Assembly (NCBI RefSeq): GCF_040412425.1
Contig: NC_089767.1
Coordinates: forward strand, 1,530,469-1,594,468
Source of the DNA: Macrobrachium rosenbergii
Lineage: Eukaryota; Arthropoda; Malacostraca; Decapoda; Palaemonidae
DNA length: 64,000 nucleotides
Reading direction: 5' to 3'
Below are positions 1 to 13,965 of this stretch, piece after piece (position 1 is the first letter of the stretch; each line of letters starts with the position of its first letter). The notes below the pieces were generated by a model that ran no database searches, was not told where the DNA came from, and saw only the letters and a program-made list of their open reading frames with translations. Position numbers and translations under genes: made by a program.

Positions 1-2084
1 AATCTAAATGTCCATACTAAGTCTAGAAAGGTCAATGCAATGTCGATAAGGATCCTAGTAAAGCCTAAAGGGGGCCATGCAAAGTCGAGAAGGGGCCATG
101 TGAAGTGTAGAAAGGTCCGTGGAAAGTATGCAAGGGCCCAGTAAACATCTAGGAAGGTCCATGCAAAGTCTACAAGGGTCCATGAAAAATGTAAAAAGGT
201 CCATTCAAAGTAAAAAAAAAAATGGCTTATGCAGAATCTAAGAGGATTCATACGAAGTCTAGAAGGTTCCATGCAAAGCCAAGAAGGGTACATAAAAAAA
301 CTAGAAGGGTCCATGCAACCCAAAAAAGGGTCCATTTAAAGTCTACAGTTGACCATTCAAAGTCTAGAGAGGTCCATGTAAAGTATACTTGGGTCTTTGC
401 AAAGTATAGAAGGGTCCATACAAAGCAAAGGGTCCACATAAAATCTAGAAACTTCAATGCAAAGTGGATAAGTGTCATTGTCATGCAAAGTCTAGATGGG
501 CCCATGTGTCCATTGAAAGTCAAAAGATGTCCTTGGAAAGTCTAGAAAGGTCCAAGCAAAGTTAATGAGGGTCCATTCAAAGTCTGGAAGGGTCCATGGA
601 AAGTGTATGAGAGTTAATGGAAAACCTGGAAAGGCCCAAGTAAAGTTAATAACAGTCCATTCCAAGTCTAGAAGGGTACAAGGAAAGATGAGATGGGTTC
701 ATGAAAAATCTAGAAAGGTCCAAGGAAAGTTGGAATGGGTCCATTCAAATTTTAGAAGGCTCCATATAAAGTGTACAGTTGACTATGTAAAGTCTAGAAG
801 TATCGAAAGGTCCATGCAAAGTCAAGGGTCTACGCAAAATCCAGAAAGGACCACACAAAGTTGCTAAGTGTCCATACAAGATGCAAATGAGTCCATGTTA
901 AGGCTAGAAGGGTCAGTGGAAAGCAAAAAAGGGTCCATGGAAACTCCACAAGGGGTCATGTAAAGTCTAGAAAGGTCACTTGAAAGGCAGAAAGGGTCCA
1001 TATAAAGTCAACAAGGGTCCATGTAAAATCTAGAATGGTCCATGGAAAGGCAAGAAGGGTCCATATAAAGTCTACAAGGGTCTATATAAAGCCAAGAAGG
1101 GTCCATGAAAAGCCAACAAAGTTCCATGTAAAGTCTAGATGGGTCCATGTAAAATCTAGAAATGTCCATGCAAAGCGTTGAATGGTCCATGTAAAGCCTA
1201 GAAGGGTCCATGCCAAGGCAGAAAGGGTCCATGTAAAGTCTACAAGGGTCCATGTAAAATCTAGAAATGTCCATGCAAAGCCTAGAATGGTCCATGTAAA
1301 GCCTAGAAGGGTCCATGCCAAGGCAGAAAGGGTCCATGTAAAATCTAGGAATGTCCATGCAAAGCCTAGAATGGTCCATGTAAAGCCTAGAAGGGTCCAT
1401 GCCAAGGCAGAAAGGGTCCATGTAAAGTCTACAAGGGTCCATGTGAAATCTAGAGTGGTCCATGGAAAGGCAAGAAGGGTCCATATAAAGTCTACAGGTA
1501 TCCATATAAAGCCAAGAAGGGTCCATGAAAAGCCAACAAGGGTCCATGTAAAGTCTAGATGGGTCCATGAAAAATCTAGAGAGGTCCATGCAAATCCTAG
1601 AATGGTGCACGTAAAGCCTAGAAGGGTCCATGGAAAGGCAACAAGGGTTCACATAAAGTCCATACAAAATCTAGAGGTCCATGAAAAGCCAAAGGGTCCA
1701 TGTAAAGAAAAGGGTCCATGAAAGCCAGAATGGTCCATGTAAAGTCTAGAAAGGTCCATGCAAAGGATCCTAGAATGGTCCATATAAAATCTAGAAGGTC
1801 TAGAAAAGGTCCATGTAAAGGTCTAAAAAGGCATGAGAAGGATCCATGTAAAGTCTACGAAAAGGGTCCATGTAAAAATCTAGAAGGGTCATGGAAAGTC
1901 CAGAAAGGTCCATGTAAAGAAACTAAAGGGTTACATGAAAAATCTAGAACGGTCCATGAAAAAGTCTACTAAAGCCCTTGTAAAATCTAAAGTCTAGAAT
2001 GGTATAATCAAAAGTCTAAATGGTCCATGTAAAGTCTAACAGAAACAGATCGCAAAGTTAATGGAAAGTCTACAAGGTTCCATG
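1..2084. repeat. Diverged 21-bp satellite block, copy 1
   Basis: The block is head-to-tail variants of a 21-bp unit close to GGTCCATGCAAAGTCTAGAAG. Monomers differ by several substitutions and occasional indels. Within 1,180-1,480 a local higher-order pattern is visible: the variant TGCCAAGGCAGAAAGGGTCC recurs at about 1,211, 1,316 and 1,400, so spacings are 105 and 84 bp, which are five and four monomers. Open frames here (for example 1,008-1,667 minus and 1,182-1,721 plus) exist because 21 is a multiple of three; they are not genes. Confidence 0.95.
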
Positions 2085-3842
2085 GAAAGTCAAGAAGGGT
2101 CCATAAAGTCTAAAGGTGTCCATGGAGTCCAGAATGGTCCATGCAAAGTCTAAAATGTCCATGTAAAGTGCAAAGTCTAAAGAATGGAGTCATCAAGGTC
2201 CATGCAAAGTCTAAAGGTGTCCATGGAAAAAAGTCTAAAGGTGTCCATGGAGAACCAAGAAGGGTCCATGCAAAGTCTAAAAGTGTCCATGGAGATAAGG
2301 GTCCATGCAAAGTCTAAAGGTGTCCATGGAGAACCAAGAAGGGTCCATGCAAAGTCTAAAGGTGTCCATGGAGAACCAAAGGGTCCATGCAAAGTCTAAA
2401 GTGTCCATGGAGACCCAAGAAGGGTCCATGCAAAGTCTAAAGGTGTCCATGGAGAACCAAGAAGGGTCCATGCAAAGTCTAAAGGTGTCCATGGAGAACC
2501 AAGAAGGGTCCATGCAAAGTCTAAAGTCCATGGAAAGAAAGGTGTCCAAGAATGGGTCCATGGAAAGTGTCATGGAGAGAACCAAGAAAGGGTCCATGCA
2601 AAGTCTAAAGGTGTCCATGGAGAACCAAGAAGGGTCCATGCAAAGTCTAAAGGTGTCCATGGAGAACCAAGAAGGTCCATGCAAAGTCTAAAGGTGTCCA
2701 TGGAGAACCAAGAAGGGTCCATGCAAAGTCTAAAGGTGTCCATGGAGAACCAAGAAGGGTCCATGCAAAGTCTAAAGGTGTCCATGGAGAACCAAGAAGG
2801 GTCCATGCAAAGTCTAAAGGTGTCCATGGAGAACCAAGAAGGGTCCATGCAAAGTCTAAAGTCTGGAAAGAAGTGTCCATGCAAAGTCTAAAGGTGTCCA
2901 TGGAGAACCAAGAAGGGTCCATGCAAAGTCTAAAGGTGTCCATGGAGAACCAAGAAGGGTCCATGCAAAGTCTAAAAGTGTCCATGGAGAACCAAGAAGG
3001 GTCCATGCAAAGTCTAAAGGTGTCCATGGAGAACCAAGAATGGTCCATGCAAAGTCTAAAGGTGTCCATGGAGAACCAAGAAGGGTCCATGCAAAGTCTA
3101 AAGGTGTCCATGGAGAACCAAGAAGGGTCCATGCAAAGTCTGAAAGTGTCCATGGAGAACCAAGAAGGGTCCATGCAAAGTCTAAAGGTGTCCATGGAGA
3201 GCCAAGAAGGGTCCATGCAAAGTCTAAAGGTGTCCATGGAGAACCAAGAAGGGTCCATGCAAAGTCTAAAGGTGTCCATGGAGAACCAAGAATGGTCCAT
3301 GGAGGACAAAGTCTAAAAGGTGTCCATGGAGAACCAAGAATGGTCCATGCAAAGTCTAAAGGTGTCCATGGAGAACCAAGAAGGGTCCATGCAAAGTCTA
3401 AAGGTGTCCATGGAGAACCAAGAAGGGTCCATGCAAAGTCTGAAAGTGTCCATGGAGAGCCAAGAAGGGTCCATGCAAAGTCTAAAGGTGTCCATGGAGA
3501 GCCAAGAAGGGTCCATGCAAAGTCTAAAGGTGTCCATGGAGAACCAAGAAGGGTCCATGCAAAGTCTAAAGGTGTCCATGGAGAACCAAGAAGGGTCCAT
3601 GCAAAGTCTAAAGGTGTCCATGGAGAACCAAGAAGGGTCCATGCAAAGTCTAAAGTGTCCATGGAGAACCAAGAAGGGTCCATGCAAAAGTCTAAAGTGT
3701 CCATGGAGAAACAAGAAGGGTCCATGCAAAGTCTAAAGGTGTCCATGGAGAACCAAGAAGGGTCCATGCAAAGTCTAAAAAAGTGTCCATGGAGAACCAA
3801 GAAGGGTCCATGCAAAGTCTAAAGGTGTCCATGGAGAACCAA
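2085..3842. repeat. 42-bp dimeric satellite array A
   Basis: The 21-bp monomer is organised here as a 42-bp dimer: one half reads AAGGGTCCATGCAAAGTCTA and the other AAGGTGTCCATGGAGAACCA. GCAAAGTCTA at 2,881 and 2,923 fixes the period at 42 bp. There are about 40 dimers, nearly identical between about 2,590 and 3,660. The period keeps frames open on both strands (for example 2,856-3,815 minus). This is a repeat by-product. Confidence 0.96.
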
Positions 3843-5355
3843 AAGTCTAGATGGGCCCATGTGTCCGTGAAGTCAAGTGTCCTTCAGAGAAAGTCTAGAA
3901 AGGTCAAGCAAAGTTAATAAGGGTCCATTCAAAGTCTGGAAGGGTCCATGGAAAGTGTATGAGTTAATGAAAACCTGGAAAGGCCCAAGTAAAGTTAATA
4001 ACAGTCCATTCCAAGTCTAGAAAATTTTACAAGGAAAGATGAGATGGGTTCATGAAAAATCTAGAAAGGTCAAGGAAGAAGTTGGAATGGGTCCATTCAA
4101 ATTTTAGAAGCTCCATATAAAGTGTACAGTTGACTATGTAAAAGTCTAGAAGTATCAGAAAGGTCCATGCAAAGTCAAGGGTCTACATAAAATCCACAAG
4201 GACCACACAAAGTTGCTAAGTGTCCATACAAGATGCAAATGAGTCCATGTTAAGGCTAGAAGGGTCAGTGGAAAGCAAAAAGAGGTCCATGGAAAGTCCA
4301 CAAGGGGTCATGTAAAGTCTAGAAAGGTCACTTGAAAGGCAGAAAGGGTCCATATAAAGTCAACAAAGGGTCCATGTAAAATCTAGAATGGTCCATGGAA
4401 AATAAGAAGGTCCATATAAAGTCTACAGGGTCTATATAAAGCCAAGAAGGGTCCATGAAAAGCCAACAAAGTTCCATGTAAAAAGTCTAGATGGGTCCAT
4501 GTAAAATCTAGAAATGTCCATACAAAGCGTTGAATGGTCCATGTAAAAGCCTAGAAGGGTCCATGCCAAGGCAGAAAGGGTCATGTAAAGTCTACAAGGG
4601 TCCATGTAAAATCTAGAAAATGTCCATACCAAAGCCTAGAATAGTCCCATATAAAGCCTAGAAAGGGTCCATGCCAAGGCAGAAAAAGGTCCATGTAAAA
4701 TCTAGGAATGTCCATGCAAAGCCTAGAATGGTCCATAAAAGCCTAGAAGGGTCCATGCCAAAGGCAGAAAAGGTCCATGTAAAGTCTACAAGGGTCCATG
4801 TGAAATCTAAGTGGTCCATGGAAAGGCAAGAAGGGTCCATATAAAGTCTACAGGTATCCATATAAAGCCAGAAGGGTCCATGAAAAGCCAACAAGGGTCC
4901 ATGTAAAAGTCTAGATGGGTCCATGAAAAATCTAGAAAGTCATGCAAATCCTAGAATGGTGCACGTAAAGCCTAGAAGGGTCCATGGAAAGGCAACAAGG
5001 GTTCACATAAAGTCTACAAGGGTCCATGTAAAATCTAGAAGGGTCCATGAAGAGCCAACAAGGGTCCATGTAAAGTCTAGAAAGGTCCATGCAAAGCCTA
5101 GAATGGTCCATGTAAAGTCTAGAAAGGTCCATAGCAAGGCAAGAAGGATCCATGTAAAGTCTACGAGGGTCCATATAAAATCTAGAAGGGTCATGTAAAG
5201 TCCAGAAAGGTCCATGTAAAGGTCTAAAAGGGTACATGAAAAATCTAGAACGGTCCATGAAAAGTCTACTAAAGCCCTTGTAAAATCTACAAGTGTATAA
5301 TCAAAGTCTAAAAGTTTCTATGCAGAAACAGAAAGGTTAATGGAAAGTCTACAAG
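3843..5355. repeat. Diverged 21-bp block, copy 2 (segmental duplication)
   Basis: This is a second copy of about 491-2,080. The landmark TCTAGATGGGCCCATGTGTC lies at 491 and 3,845, and the landmark GGCAACAAGGGTTCACATAA at 1,637 and 4,991; both offsets are 3,354 bp. Near the right end the offset falls to about 3,279 bp (TTAATGGAAAGTCTACAAGG at 2,058 and 5,337). Copy 2 carries many extra or missing single bases in short homopolymers relative to copy 1. Confidence 0.9.
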
Positions 5356-8300
5356 GTTCCTTGCAAAGTCTAGATAGTTACATATTCATATAAAGTCTAG
5401 AATGGTCCATGTAAAGTCTGCAATGGTCCTTGTAAAGTCTAGAAGGGTCATCGCAAAAGCTAGAAAGGTCAATGCAAAGTCGATAAGGGTCCATGTAAAG
5501 TTTAAAAGGGTCCATGCAAAGTCTAAAGAGTGTCCCATGGAGGCCAAAGAAGGGTCCATGCAAAGTCTAAAAGGTGTCCCATGGAGGCCAAGAAAGGTCC
5601 ATACAAAAGTCTAAAGGTGTCCATGGAGAACCAAGAAGGGTCCATGCAAAGTCTAAAGGGTCCATGGAGAACAAGAAGGGTCCATGCAAAGTCTGAAAGT
5701 GTCCATGGAGAACCAAGATGGAGTCCATACAAAGTCTAAAGGTGTCCATGGAGAACCAAGAAGGGTCCATGCAAAGCCTAAAGGTGTCCATGGAGAACCA
5801 GAAGGGTCCATGCAAAGTCTAAAGGTGTCCATGGAGAGCCAAGAAGGGTCCATGCAAAGTCTAAAAGGTGTCCATGGAGAACCAAGAAGGGTCCATGCAA
5901 AGTCTGAAAGTGTCCATGGAGAACAAGAAGGTCCATGCAAAGTCTAAAGGGGTCCATGGAGAACCAAGAAAGAGGTCCCATGCAAAGTCTAAAGGTGTCC
6001 ATGGAGAACCAAGAAGGGTCCATGCAAAAGTCTAAAGGTGTCCATGGGAGAACCAAGAAGGGTCCATGCAAAGTCTAAAAGTGTCCATGGAGAACCAAGA
6101 AGGGTCCATGCAAAGTCTAAAAGGTGTCCCGTGGAGAACCAAGAATGGTCCATGCAAAGTCTAAAGGTGTCCATGGAGAAACCAAGAAGGGTCCATGCAA
6201 AGTCTAAAAGGTGTCCATGGAGAACCAAGAAGGGTCCATGCAAAAGTCTGAAAGTGTCCATGGAGAACCAGAAGGAGTCCATGCAAAGTCTAAAGGTGTC
6301 CATGGAGGCCAAGAAGGGTCCATGCAAAGTCTAAAGGTGTCCATGGAGAACCAAGAAGGGTCCATGCAAAGTCTAAAGGTGTCCATGGAGAACCAAGAAT
6401 GGTCCATGCAAAAGTCTAAAGGTGTCCATGGAGAACCAAGAAGGGTCCATGCAAAGTCTAAAGGTGTCCATGGAGAACCAAGAAGGTCCATGCAAAGTCT
6501 GAAAGTGTCCATGGAGAGCCAAGAAGGGTCCATGCACAAAGTCTAAAAAGGTGTCCATGGAGCCAAGAAGAGGTCATGCAAAGTCTAAAAGGTGTCCATG
6601 GAGAACAAGAGAGCCAAGAAGGGTCCATGCAAAAGTCTAAAGGTGTCCATGGAGAACCAAGAATGGTCCATGCAAAAAGTCTAAAAGGTGTCCATGGAGA
6701 ACCAAGAAGGGTCCATGCAAAGTCTAAAGGGGTCCATGGAGAAACCAAGAAGGGTCCATGCAAAGTCTGAAAGTGTCCATGGAGAACCAAGAAGGGTCCA
6801 TGCAAAGTCTAAAGGTGTCCATGGAGAACCAAGAAGGGTCCATGCAAAGTCTGAAAGTGTCCATGGAGAACCAAGAAGGGTCCATGCAAAGTCTAAGGTG
6901 TCCGTGGAGAACCAAGAAGGGTCCATGCAAAGTCTAAAGGTGTCCATGGAGAACCAAGAAGGGTCCATGCAAAGTCTGAAAGTGTCCATGGAGAACCAAG
7001 AAGGATCCATGCAAAGTCTAAAAGGTGTCCGTGGAGAGAACCAAGAATGGTCCATGCAAAGTCTAAAGGTGTCCATGGAGAGCCAAGAAGAGGTCCATGC
7101 AAAAAGTCTAAAGGTGTCCATGGAGAACCAGAAGGGTCCATGCAAAGTCTGAAAGTGTCCATGGAGAGCCAGAAGAGGTCCATGCAAAGTCTAAAGGTGT
7201 CCATGGAGAGCCAAGAAGGGTCCATGCAAAGTCTAAAGGTGTCCATGGAGAGCCAAGAAGGGTCCATGCAAAAGTCTAAAGGTGTCCATGGAGAACCAAG
7301 AAGGGTCCATGCAAAGTCTAAAAGGTGTCCATGGAGAACCAAGAAGGGTCCATGCAAAGTCTAAAAAGGGTCCATGGAGAACCAAGAAGGGTCCATGCAA
7401 AGTCTGAAAGTGTCCATGGAGAACCAAGAAGGGTCCATGCAAAGTCTAAGGGGGTCCATGGAGAACCAAGAAGAAGGTCCATGCAAAGTCTAAAAGGTGT
7501 CCATGGAGAACCAAGAAGGGTCCATGCAAAGTCTAAAAGTGTCCATGGAGAACCAAGAAGGGTCCATGCAAAGTCTGAAAGTGTCCATGGAGAACCAAGA
7601 AGGTCCATGCAAAGTCTAAAGGTGTCCATGGAGAACCAAGAAGGGTCCATGCAAAGTCTGAAAGTGTCCATGGAGAACCAAGAAGGGTCCATGCAAAGTC
7701 TAAAGGTGTCCGTGGAGAACCAAGAATGGTCCATGCAAAGTCTAAAGGTGTCCATGGAGAACCAAGAAGGGTCCCATGCAAAGTCTAAAAGGGGTCCATG
7801 GAGAACCAAGAAGGGTCCATGCAAAGTCTAAAGGTGTCCAGGAGAACCAAGAAGGGTCCATGCAAAGTCTAAAGTGTCCATGGAGAACCAGAAGGGTCCA
7901 TGCAAAGTCTAAAGGTGTCCATGGAGAGAACCAAGAAAGGGTCCATGCAAAGTCTGAAAGTGTCCATGGAGAACCAAGAAGTGTCCATGCAAAGTCTAAA
8001 GGTGTCCGTGGAGAACAAAGAATGGTCCATGCAAAGTCTAAAAGGTGTCCATGGAGAACCAAGAAGGGTCCATGCAAAGTCTAAAGGTGTCCATGGAGAA
8101 CCAAGAAAGGGTCCATGGAGCAAAAGTCTAAAGGTGTCCATGGAGAACCAAGAAGGGTCCATGCAAAGTCTAAAGGTGTCCATGGAGAACCAAGAAGGGT
8201 CCATGCAAAGTCTAAAAGTGTCCATGGAGAACCAAGAAGGGTCCATGCAAAGTCTAAAGGTGTCCATGGAGAACCAAGAATGGTCCATACAAAGTCTAAA

Positions 8301-8725
8301 GGTGTCCATGGAGAACCAAGAAGGGTCCATGCAAAGTCTAAAGGTGTCCATAGAGAACCAAGAAGGGTCCATGCAAAGTCTGAAAGTGTCCATGGAGAGC
8401 CAAGAAGGGTCCATGCAAAGTCTGAAAATGTCCGTGGAGAGCCAAGAAGGGTCCATGCAAAGTCTAAAGGTGTCCATGGAGAGCCAAGAAGGGTCCATGC
8501 AAAGTCTAAAGGTGTCCATTGAGAGCCAAGAAGGGTCCATGCAAAGTCTAAAGGTGTCCATGGAGAACCAAGAAGGGTCCATGCAAAGTCTAAAGGGGTC
8601 CATGGAGAACCAAGAATGGTCCATGCAAAGTCTAAAGGTGTCCATGGGGAACCAAGAATGGTCCATGCAAAGTCTGAAAGTGTCCATGGAGAGCCAAGAA
8701 GGGTCCATGCAAAGTCTAGAAGGGT
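5356..8725. repeat. 42-bp dimeric satellite array B
   Basis: After a short run of diverged monomers (5,356-5,500) the same 42-bp dimer as array A resumes, with roughly 75 dimers. Between about 5,500 and 8,110 many dimers carry one-base insertions or deletions in A or G runs or shortened junctions. From about 8,120 to 8,720 the dimers are again clean. The longest open frame in the domain (7,869-8,960 minus, 363 codons) is a repeat artefact. Confidence 0.95.
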
Positions 8726-11700
8726 CCATATAGAGTATATAAGGGTCCATATAAAGTCTAGAAAGGTCCATGCAAAGCCAATATAGGGTCCATGTAAAGT
8801 CTACATAGGAGCATGTAAAACCAAGAAAGGCCCATGCAAAGTCTATAATGGTCCATATAAAGTCTACAAGGATCCATGCCAAAACTAGAAGTGTGGATGC
8901 AAAATCTAGAAGGGTGGATGCAAAATCTAGAAGGGTGCATGCAAAGTCTAGGAGGTGCATGCAAAGTTTATAAGCATTTATTCAGAGTCTAAAAGGGACC
9001 ATGTGAAATATAGAACAGTTCATGTAAAATCAAGATGGGTTAATATCAAATCCAGAATGGTTCATCAGAAGTCCAAAAGGGCCCATGCAAAATCTAGAAG
9101 GATACATGCAAATCCTAGGAAGGTCGATGCAAATTATAGAAGGGTCCTTTCAAAATATTTAAGGGAATATGCAGTCTAGAAGGGTCAATACAAAGTCTAG
9201 AAATGTTCATGCAGTGTAAAAAAAAAAGATCCATTTAAAATCTAGAAGGAATATGCTAAGTCTGGAATTATCAATGCAAAATCTAGAAAGGTATAGTATA
9301 TTCAAACTCTAGAAAGGTCTGTGAAGAGTATACAAGATCTCATGCAAAATCTAGAAGGGTACATGCAAAGACTAGAAGGGAATATGCAAAGTCTTGAAGG
9401 GCCTATGCAATCCCTCTTAAGGTTCATGAAAATTCTAGAAAGGTCAGTGCAAAGTTAAGAAGGGTTCATGCAAAATCTAGAAAGTATATACAATATCTAG
9501 AAAAGTACATGCTAAGTCTAAACAGGTCCATGAAAACTCTGTAAAGGTCAGTGCAATGTCAAAAACAGCACTTATAAGTTCCATGCAAAATCAAGAAGGA
9601 AAATGAAAAGTCTAGAAGGTACATGCAAAATCTAGATGGGTACATACAAAGTCCAAAAGGATCCGTGCACAATCTGGAAGACATACATAAAATCTGGAAG
9701 GGTATATGCAATGTCAAAACAGGTCCAATCAAAATCTACAAGGTTATATGCACAGCCTAGAAGGGTACATGCAACCTCTAGAAAGGTCAGTGATTAGTCT
9801 AGGAGGGTCCATGCAAAACCCAGAAAAGTACATGCAAAGTCTAGAAGGGTGCAAGCAAACTTGAGAAAGGTCACTGCAGAGTCTAGAAGGGACCATGCAA
9901 ACTTCAGAAAGGTACATGCATATTTAGAAGGGTCCATGCAAAATCCAGAAGGGTACATGCACAGTCTAGAAAGGTCCATGCAAAATCCTGAAGGGTCCAT
10001 GCAAAATCCTGAAAGGTCCATGCAAAATCCTGAAAGGTGAATGCAAAATCTAGAAGGGAATATGAGAAATCTAGAAGGGTATATTATATTCTAGAAGAGT
10101 GCATGCAAGCTCTACAAAGGTCAGTGGAAAGTCTAGAAGGGCCCATGCAAAATCTAGAATGATACTAGCAAAGTCTAGAAGCGTGCAAGGAAACTCCAGA
10201 ATGGGAAGTGCAAAATCTAGAAGGGTTCATGTAAAGTCTAGAAGGGCACATGCACAGACAAAATGGGTATATGCCAAGCCTATAAGGAAATATGAAAAAT
10301 CTAGAAGGATACGTGAAAAGTCTATAAAGGTTCATGCAAAATCTAGAAGGTCACATGCAAAACCTAGGAGGTTTCATGAAAACTCTACTATGGCTCATGC
10401 AAAGTCTAGAATGGTTCATTCAAAGTATACAAAGGTCCATGCAAAGTCTAGAAGGGTCCTTGCAATATATACAAAGGTCCATGCAAAGTCTACAAGGGTT
10501 CATGCAAAGTAAACAAGGGTCCATGCAAAATTTAGAAGGCTCCATGCAAAGTATACAAAGGTCCATGCAAAGGCTAGAAGGGTCCATGCAAAGCATACAA
10601 AGGTCCGTGCAAAGTCTAGAAAAGTCAGTGCAAAGCCAAGAGGGTCTTTGCAAAATCTAGAAGGATACATGCAAAGTTTAGAATGGTCCATGCAAAAGTC
10701 TAGAATGGTACATGCAAAGTCTAAAAAAGTACATGCCAAATCTAGATGGGCATATGCAAAGTCCAAAAGGATCCATATAAAACCTATGAGGGAACATGCA
10801 AAATCTAGATGGTACCTGTAAAGTCTAGAAAGGTGCATTTATACTCCAGAAAAGCAAGTGCAAAGTCTAGAAGGTCCATGGAAAATCCGGAATGGTACAT
10901 GCAGTTCTGAAGGGTCGAGGTAAAATCTAGAAAGGTGCATGTTAAATCTATAAGGATATATGCAAGTCCAAATAGGTCCATGCATAGTCTAGAAGGGTGC
11001 CCAAAAAGTATAGAAGAGTGCATGCAAACTCTAGAAAGGCCAATGCAAAGTCTAGAGGGGTCCAAGCAGAATTTAGAATGGTACATGCAAAATATTGAAG
11101 GTAATGTAAATGCAAAGTCCAAATGGGTCCATGCAAAATATACAAGTGTACATGCAAAGTCAAGAAGGGTACATGCAAAGTCAAGAAGGGCCAATGTAGA
11201 ATCTACAAAGGTCCATGCAAAATATAGAAGGGAATATGCAAAGTTTAAAAGGGCCCATACAAAATTTAGCAAGGTCCATGTAAACTCTAGAAAGGTCAGT
11301 GCAAAGTCTAGAAGAGTCTATACAGAAGTCTAGCAGGGTATATTCAAAGTACAGAAGGGGCCATACAAAATCTAAAAGCAAAGCTAGAATGTTCCATGCA
11401 AAATCTACAAAGATCTATGCAAAATCCACAAAGGTCCATTCAAAATCTAGATTGGGCCATGCAAAGTGTTGTAGAGTCCATGCAAAGTCTAGAAAGGTCC
11501 ATGCAAAATAGAAAGGTCACTGAAAAATCGAGAAAGGTCCTGGCAAACTCTAGGAGGGTATATGCATTGTCTAGAAGGGAATATCCAAAATCTAGAAGGG
11601 TACATGCAATATCTAGAAGGGTACATGGAAAATCTAGGTGGGTACATGTGAAGTCCAATAGGGTCCACGCTAAATCTAGAAGGGAATGTGCAAAATCTGG

Positions 11701-11937
11701 AAGAGTACATGCAAAGTCTAAAAGAGTGCATGTAAACTCTACAAAGGTCTGTGCAAAGTCTAGAACGGTCCATGCAAAGTCTGGAAAGGTGCATGCAAAG
11801 TCGAAATGTGTCCATGCAAAATCTTAAAGTTAATATGCAAAATATACAAGGGTAAATGAAAAGTCTAGAATGGTGCACGCAAACTCTAGAAATCAGTGCA
11901 ATGTCTATAAGGGTTCAATCTAGATGGGTATATAGAA
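8726..11937. repeat. Strongly diverged 21-bp satellite monomers
   Basis: Head-to-tail monomers keep the core ATGCAAARTCTAGAAGGG but are individually diverged, with no clear higher-order period. Insertions such as poly(A) at 9,220-9,228 are scattered. No gene is visible. Confidence 0.93.
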
Positions 11938-12730
<793 letters not shown>

Positions 12731-13490
12731 TCATGCAGTCTTGAAAGGTTCATGCAAAGTCAAGGAAGGTCCACACAAAGTCTAGAAGGATTCATGCAGT
12801 CTTGAAAGGTCAATGCAAAGTCAAGGAAGGTCCACACAAAGTCTAGAAGAATTCATGCAGTCTTGAAAGGTCCATGCAAAGTCAAGGAAGGTCCACACAA
12901 AGTCTAGAAGGATCCATGCAAAGTCTTGAAAGGTCCATGCAAAGTCAAGGATGGTCCAAACAAAGTCTAGAAGGATCCATGCAAAGTCTTGAAAGGTCCA
13001 TGCAAAGTCTAGAAGGATCCACACAAAGTCTAGAAGGATCCATGCAAAGTCTTGAAAGGTCCATGCAAAGTCAAGGAAGGTCCACACAAAGTCTAGAAGG
13101 ATCCATGCAAAGTCAAGGAAGGTCCACACAAGGTCTAGAAGAATTCATGCAGTCTTGAAAGGTCCATGCAAAGTCAAGGAAGGTCCACACAAAGTCTAGA
13201 AGGATCCATGCAAAGTCTTAAAAGGTCCATGCAAAGTCAAGGAAGGTCCACACAAAGTCTAGAAGGATCCACGCAAAGTCTTGAAAGGTCCATGCAAAGT
13301 CAAGGAAGGTCCACACAAAGTCTAGAAGGATCCATGCAAAGTCTTGAAAGGTCCATGCAAAGTCAAGGAAGGTCCACACAAAGTCTAGAAGGATCCATGC
13401 AAAGTCTTGAAAGGTCCATGCAAAGTCAAGGAAGGTCCACACAAAGTCTAGAAGGACCCATGCAAAGTCTTGAAAGGTCCACGTAAAGTC
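12731..13490. repeat. 63-bp trimeric satellite array
   Basis: Three 21-bp variants follow in fixed order: TCTAGAAGGATCCATGCAAA, TCTTGAAAGGTCCATGCAAA and TCAAGGAAGGTCCACACAAA (each plus a G). The trio recurs every 63 bp, for example at about 13,320 and 13,383. Some trimers lack the middle or last unit. It is a higher-order repeat distinct from the 42-bp dimers. Confidence 0.94.
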
Positions 13491-13754
13491 GAGAAGAGTC
13501 CCTGCAAAATCTAGGAGAATTCATGAAAAGTCTTGACAGGTCCATGCGAAGTCAAGAAGGGTCTGTGCAAAGTCTAAAAAGCTTAGTGCAATGGCAAGAA
13601 TGGTCCACCTGAATTCGAGAAATGTCTGTGCAAAGTCTAGAACGGTCCTTCCTAATCCTGGCAGGTTTTATACAATGTATAGAAGGGTCCATGCAAAGTC
13701 TAAAAAGCCCAATGCAATGGCAAGAAGGGTGCATTACTGCCAAAAAAAAAAAAA
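13491..13754. repeat. Degenerate end of the 21-bp satellite
   Basis: The last recognisable monomers decay and the domain stops abruptly at about 13,740 in an A-rich run (13,742-13,754). The next 85 bases are T-rich with nothing recognisable. Confidence 0.85.
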
Positions 13755-13839
13755 TTCTCCTTACATTTTAATCAACTATTTTTTTTTGTCTATTTACTTA
13801 TAAATTTGTTTTTTATTTTTCTTTTTAAATAACTGATCT

Positions 13840-13965
13840 CTTCTTTCCACATTTCCTATTATCCTCTGTTATTTCTTGCAAATGAGCACCATATTTTGTG
13901 GAAGCTTGAATTTCAAGTCAATGGCCCCTGTGGTGGGCTGGTTCTATATAAATAGGGTTCATCTT

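Noticed and set aside
1008..8960. Long open frames on both strands of the 21/42-bp satellite (up to 363 codons)
   Set aside because: The repeat period is a multiple of three and the unit lacks stops in four frames, so open frames are automatic. Both strands are open at once and single-base indels break frames without any pattern of constraint.
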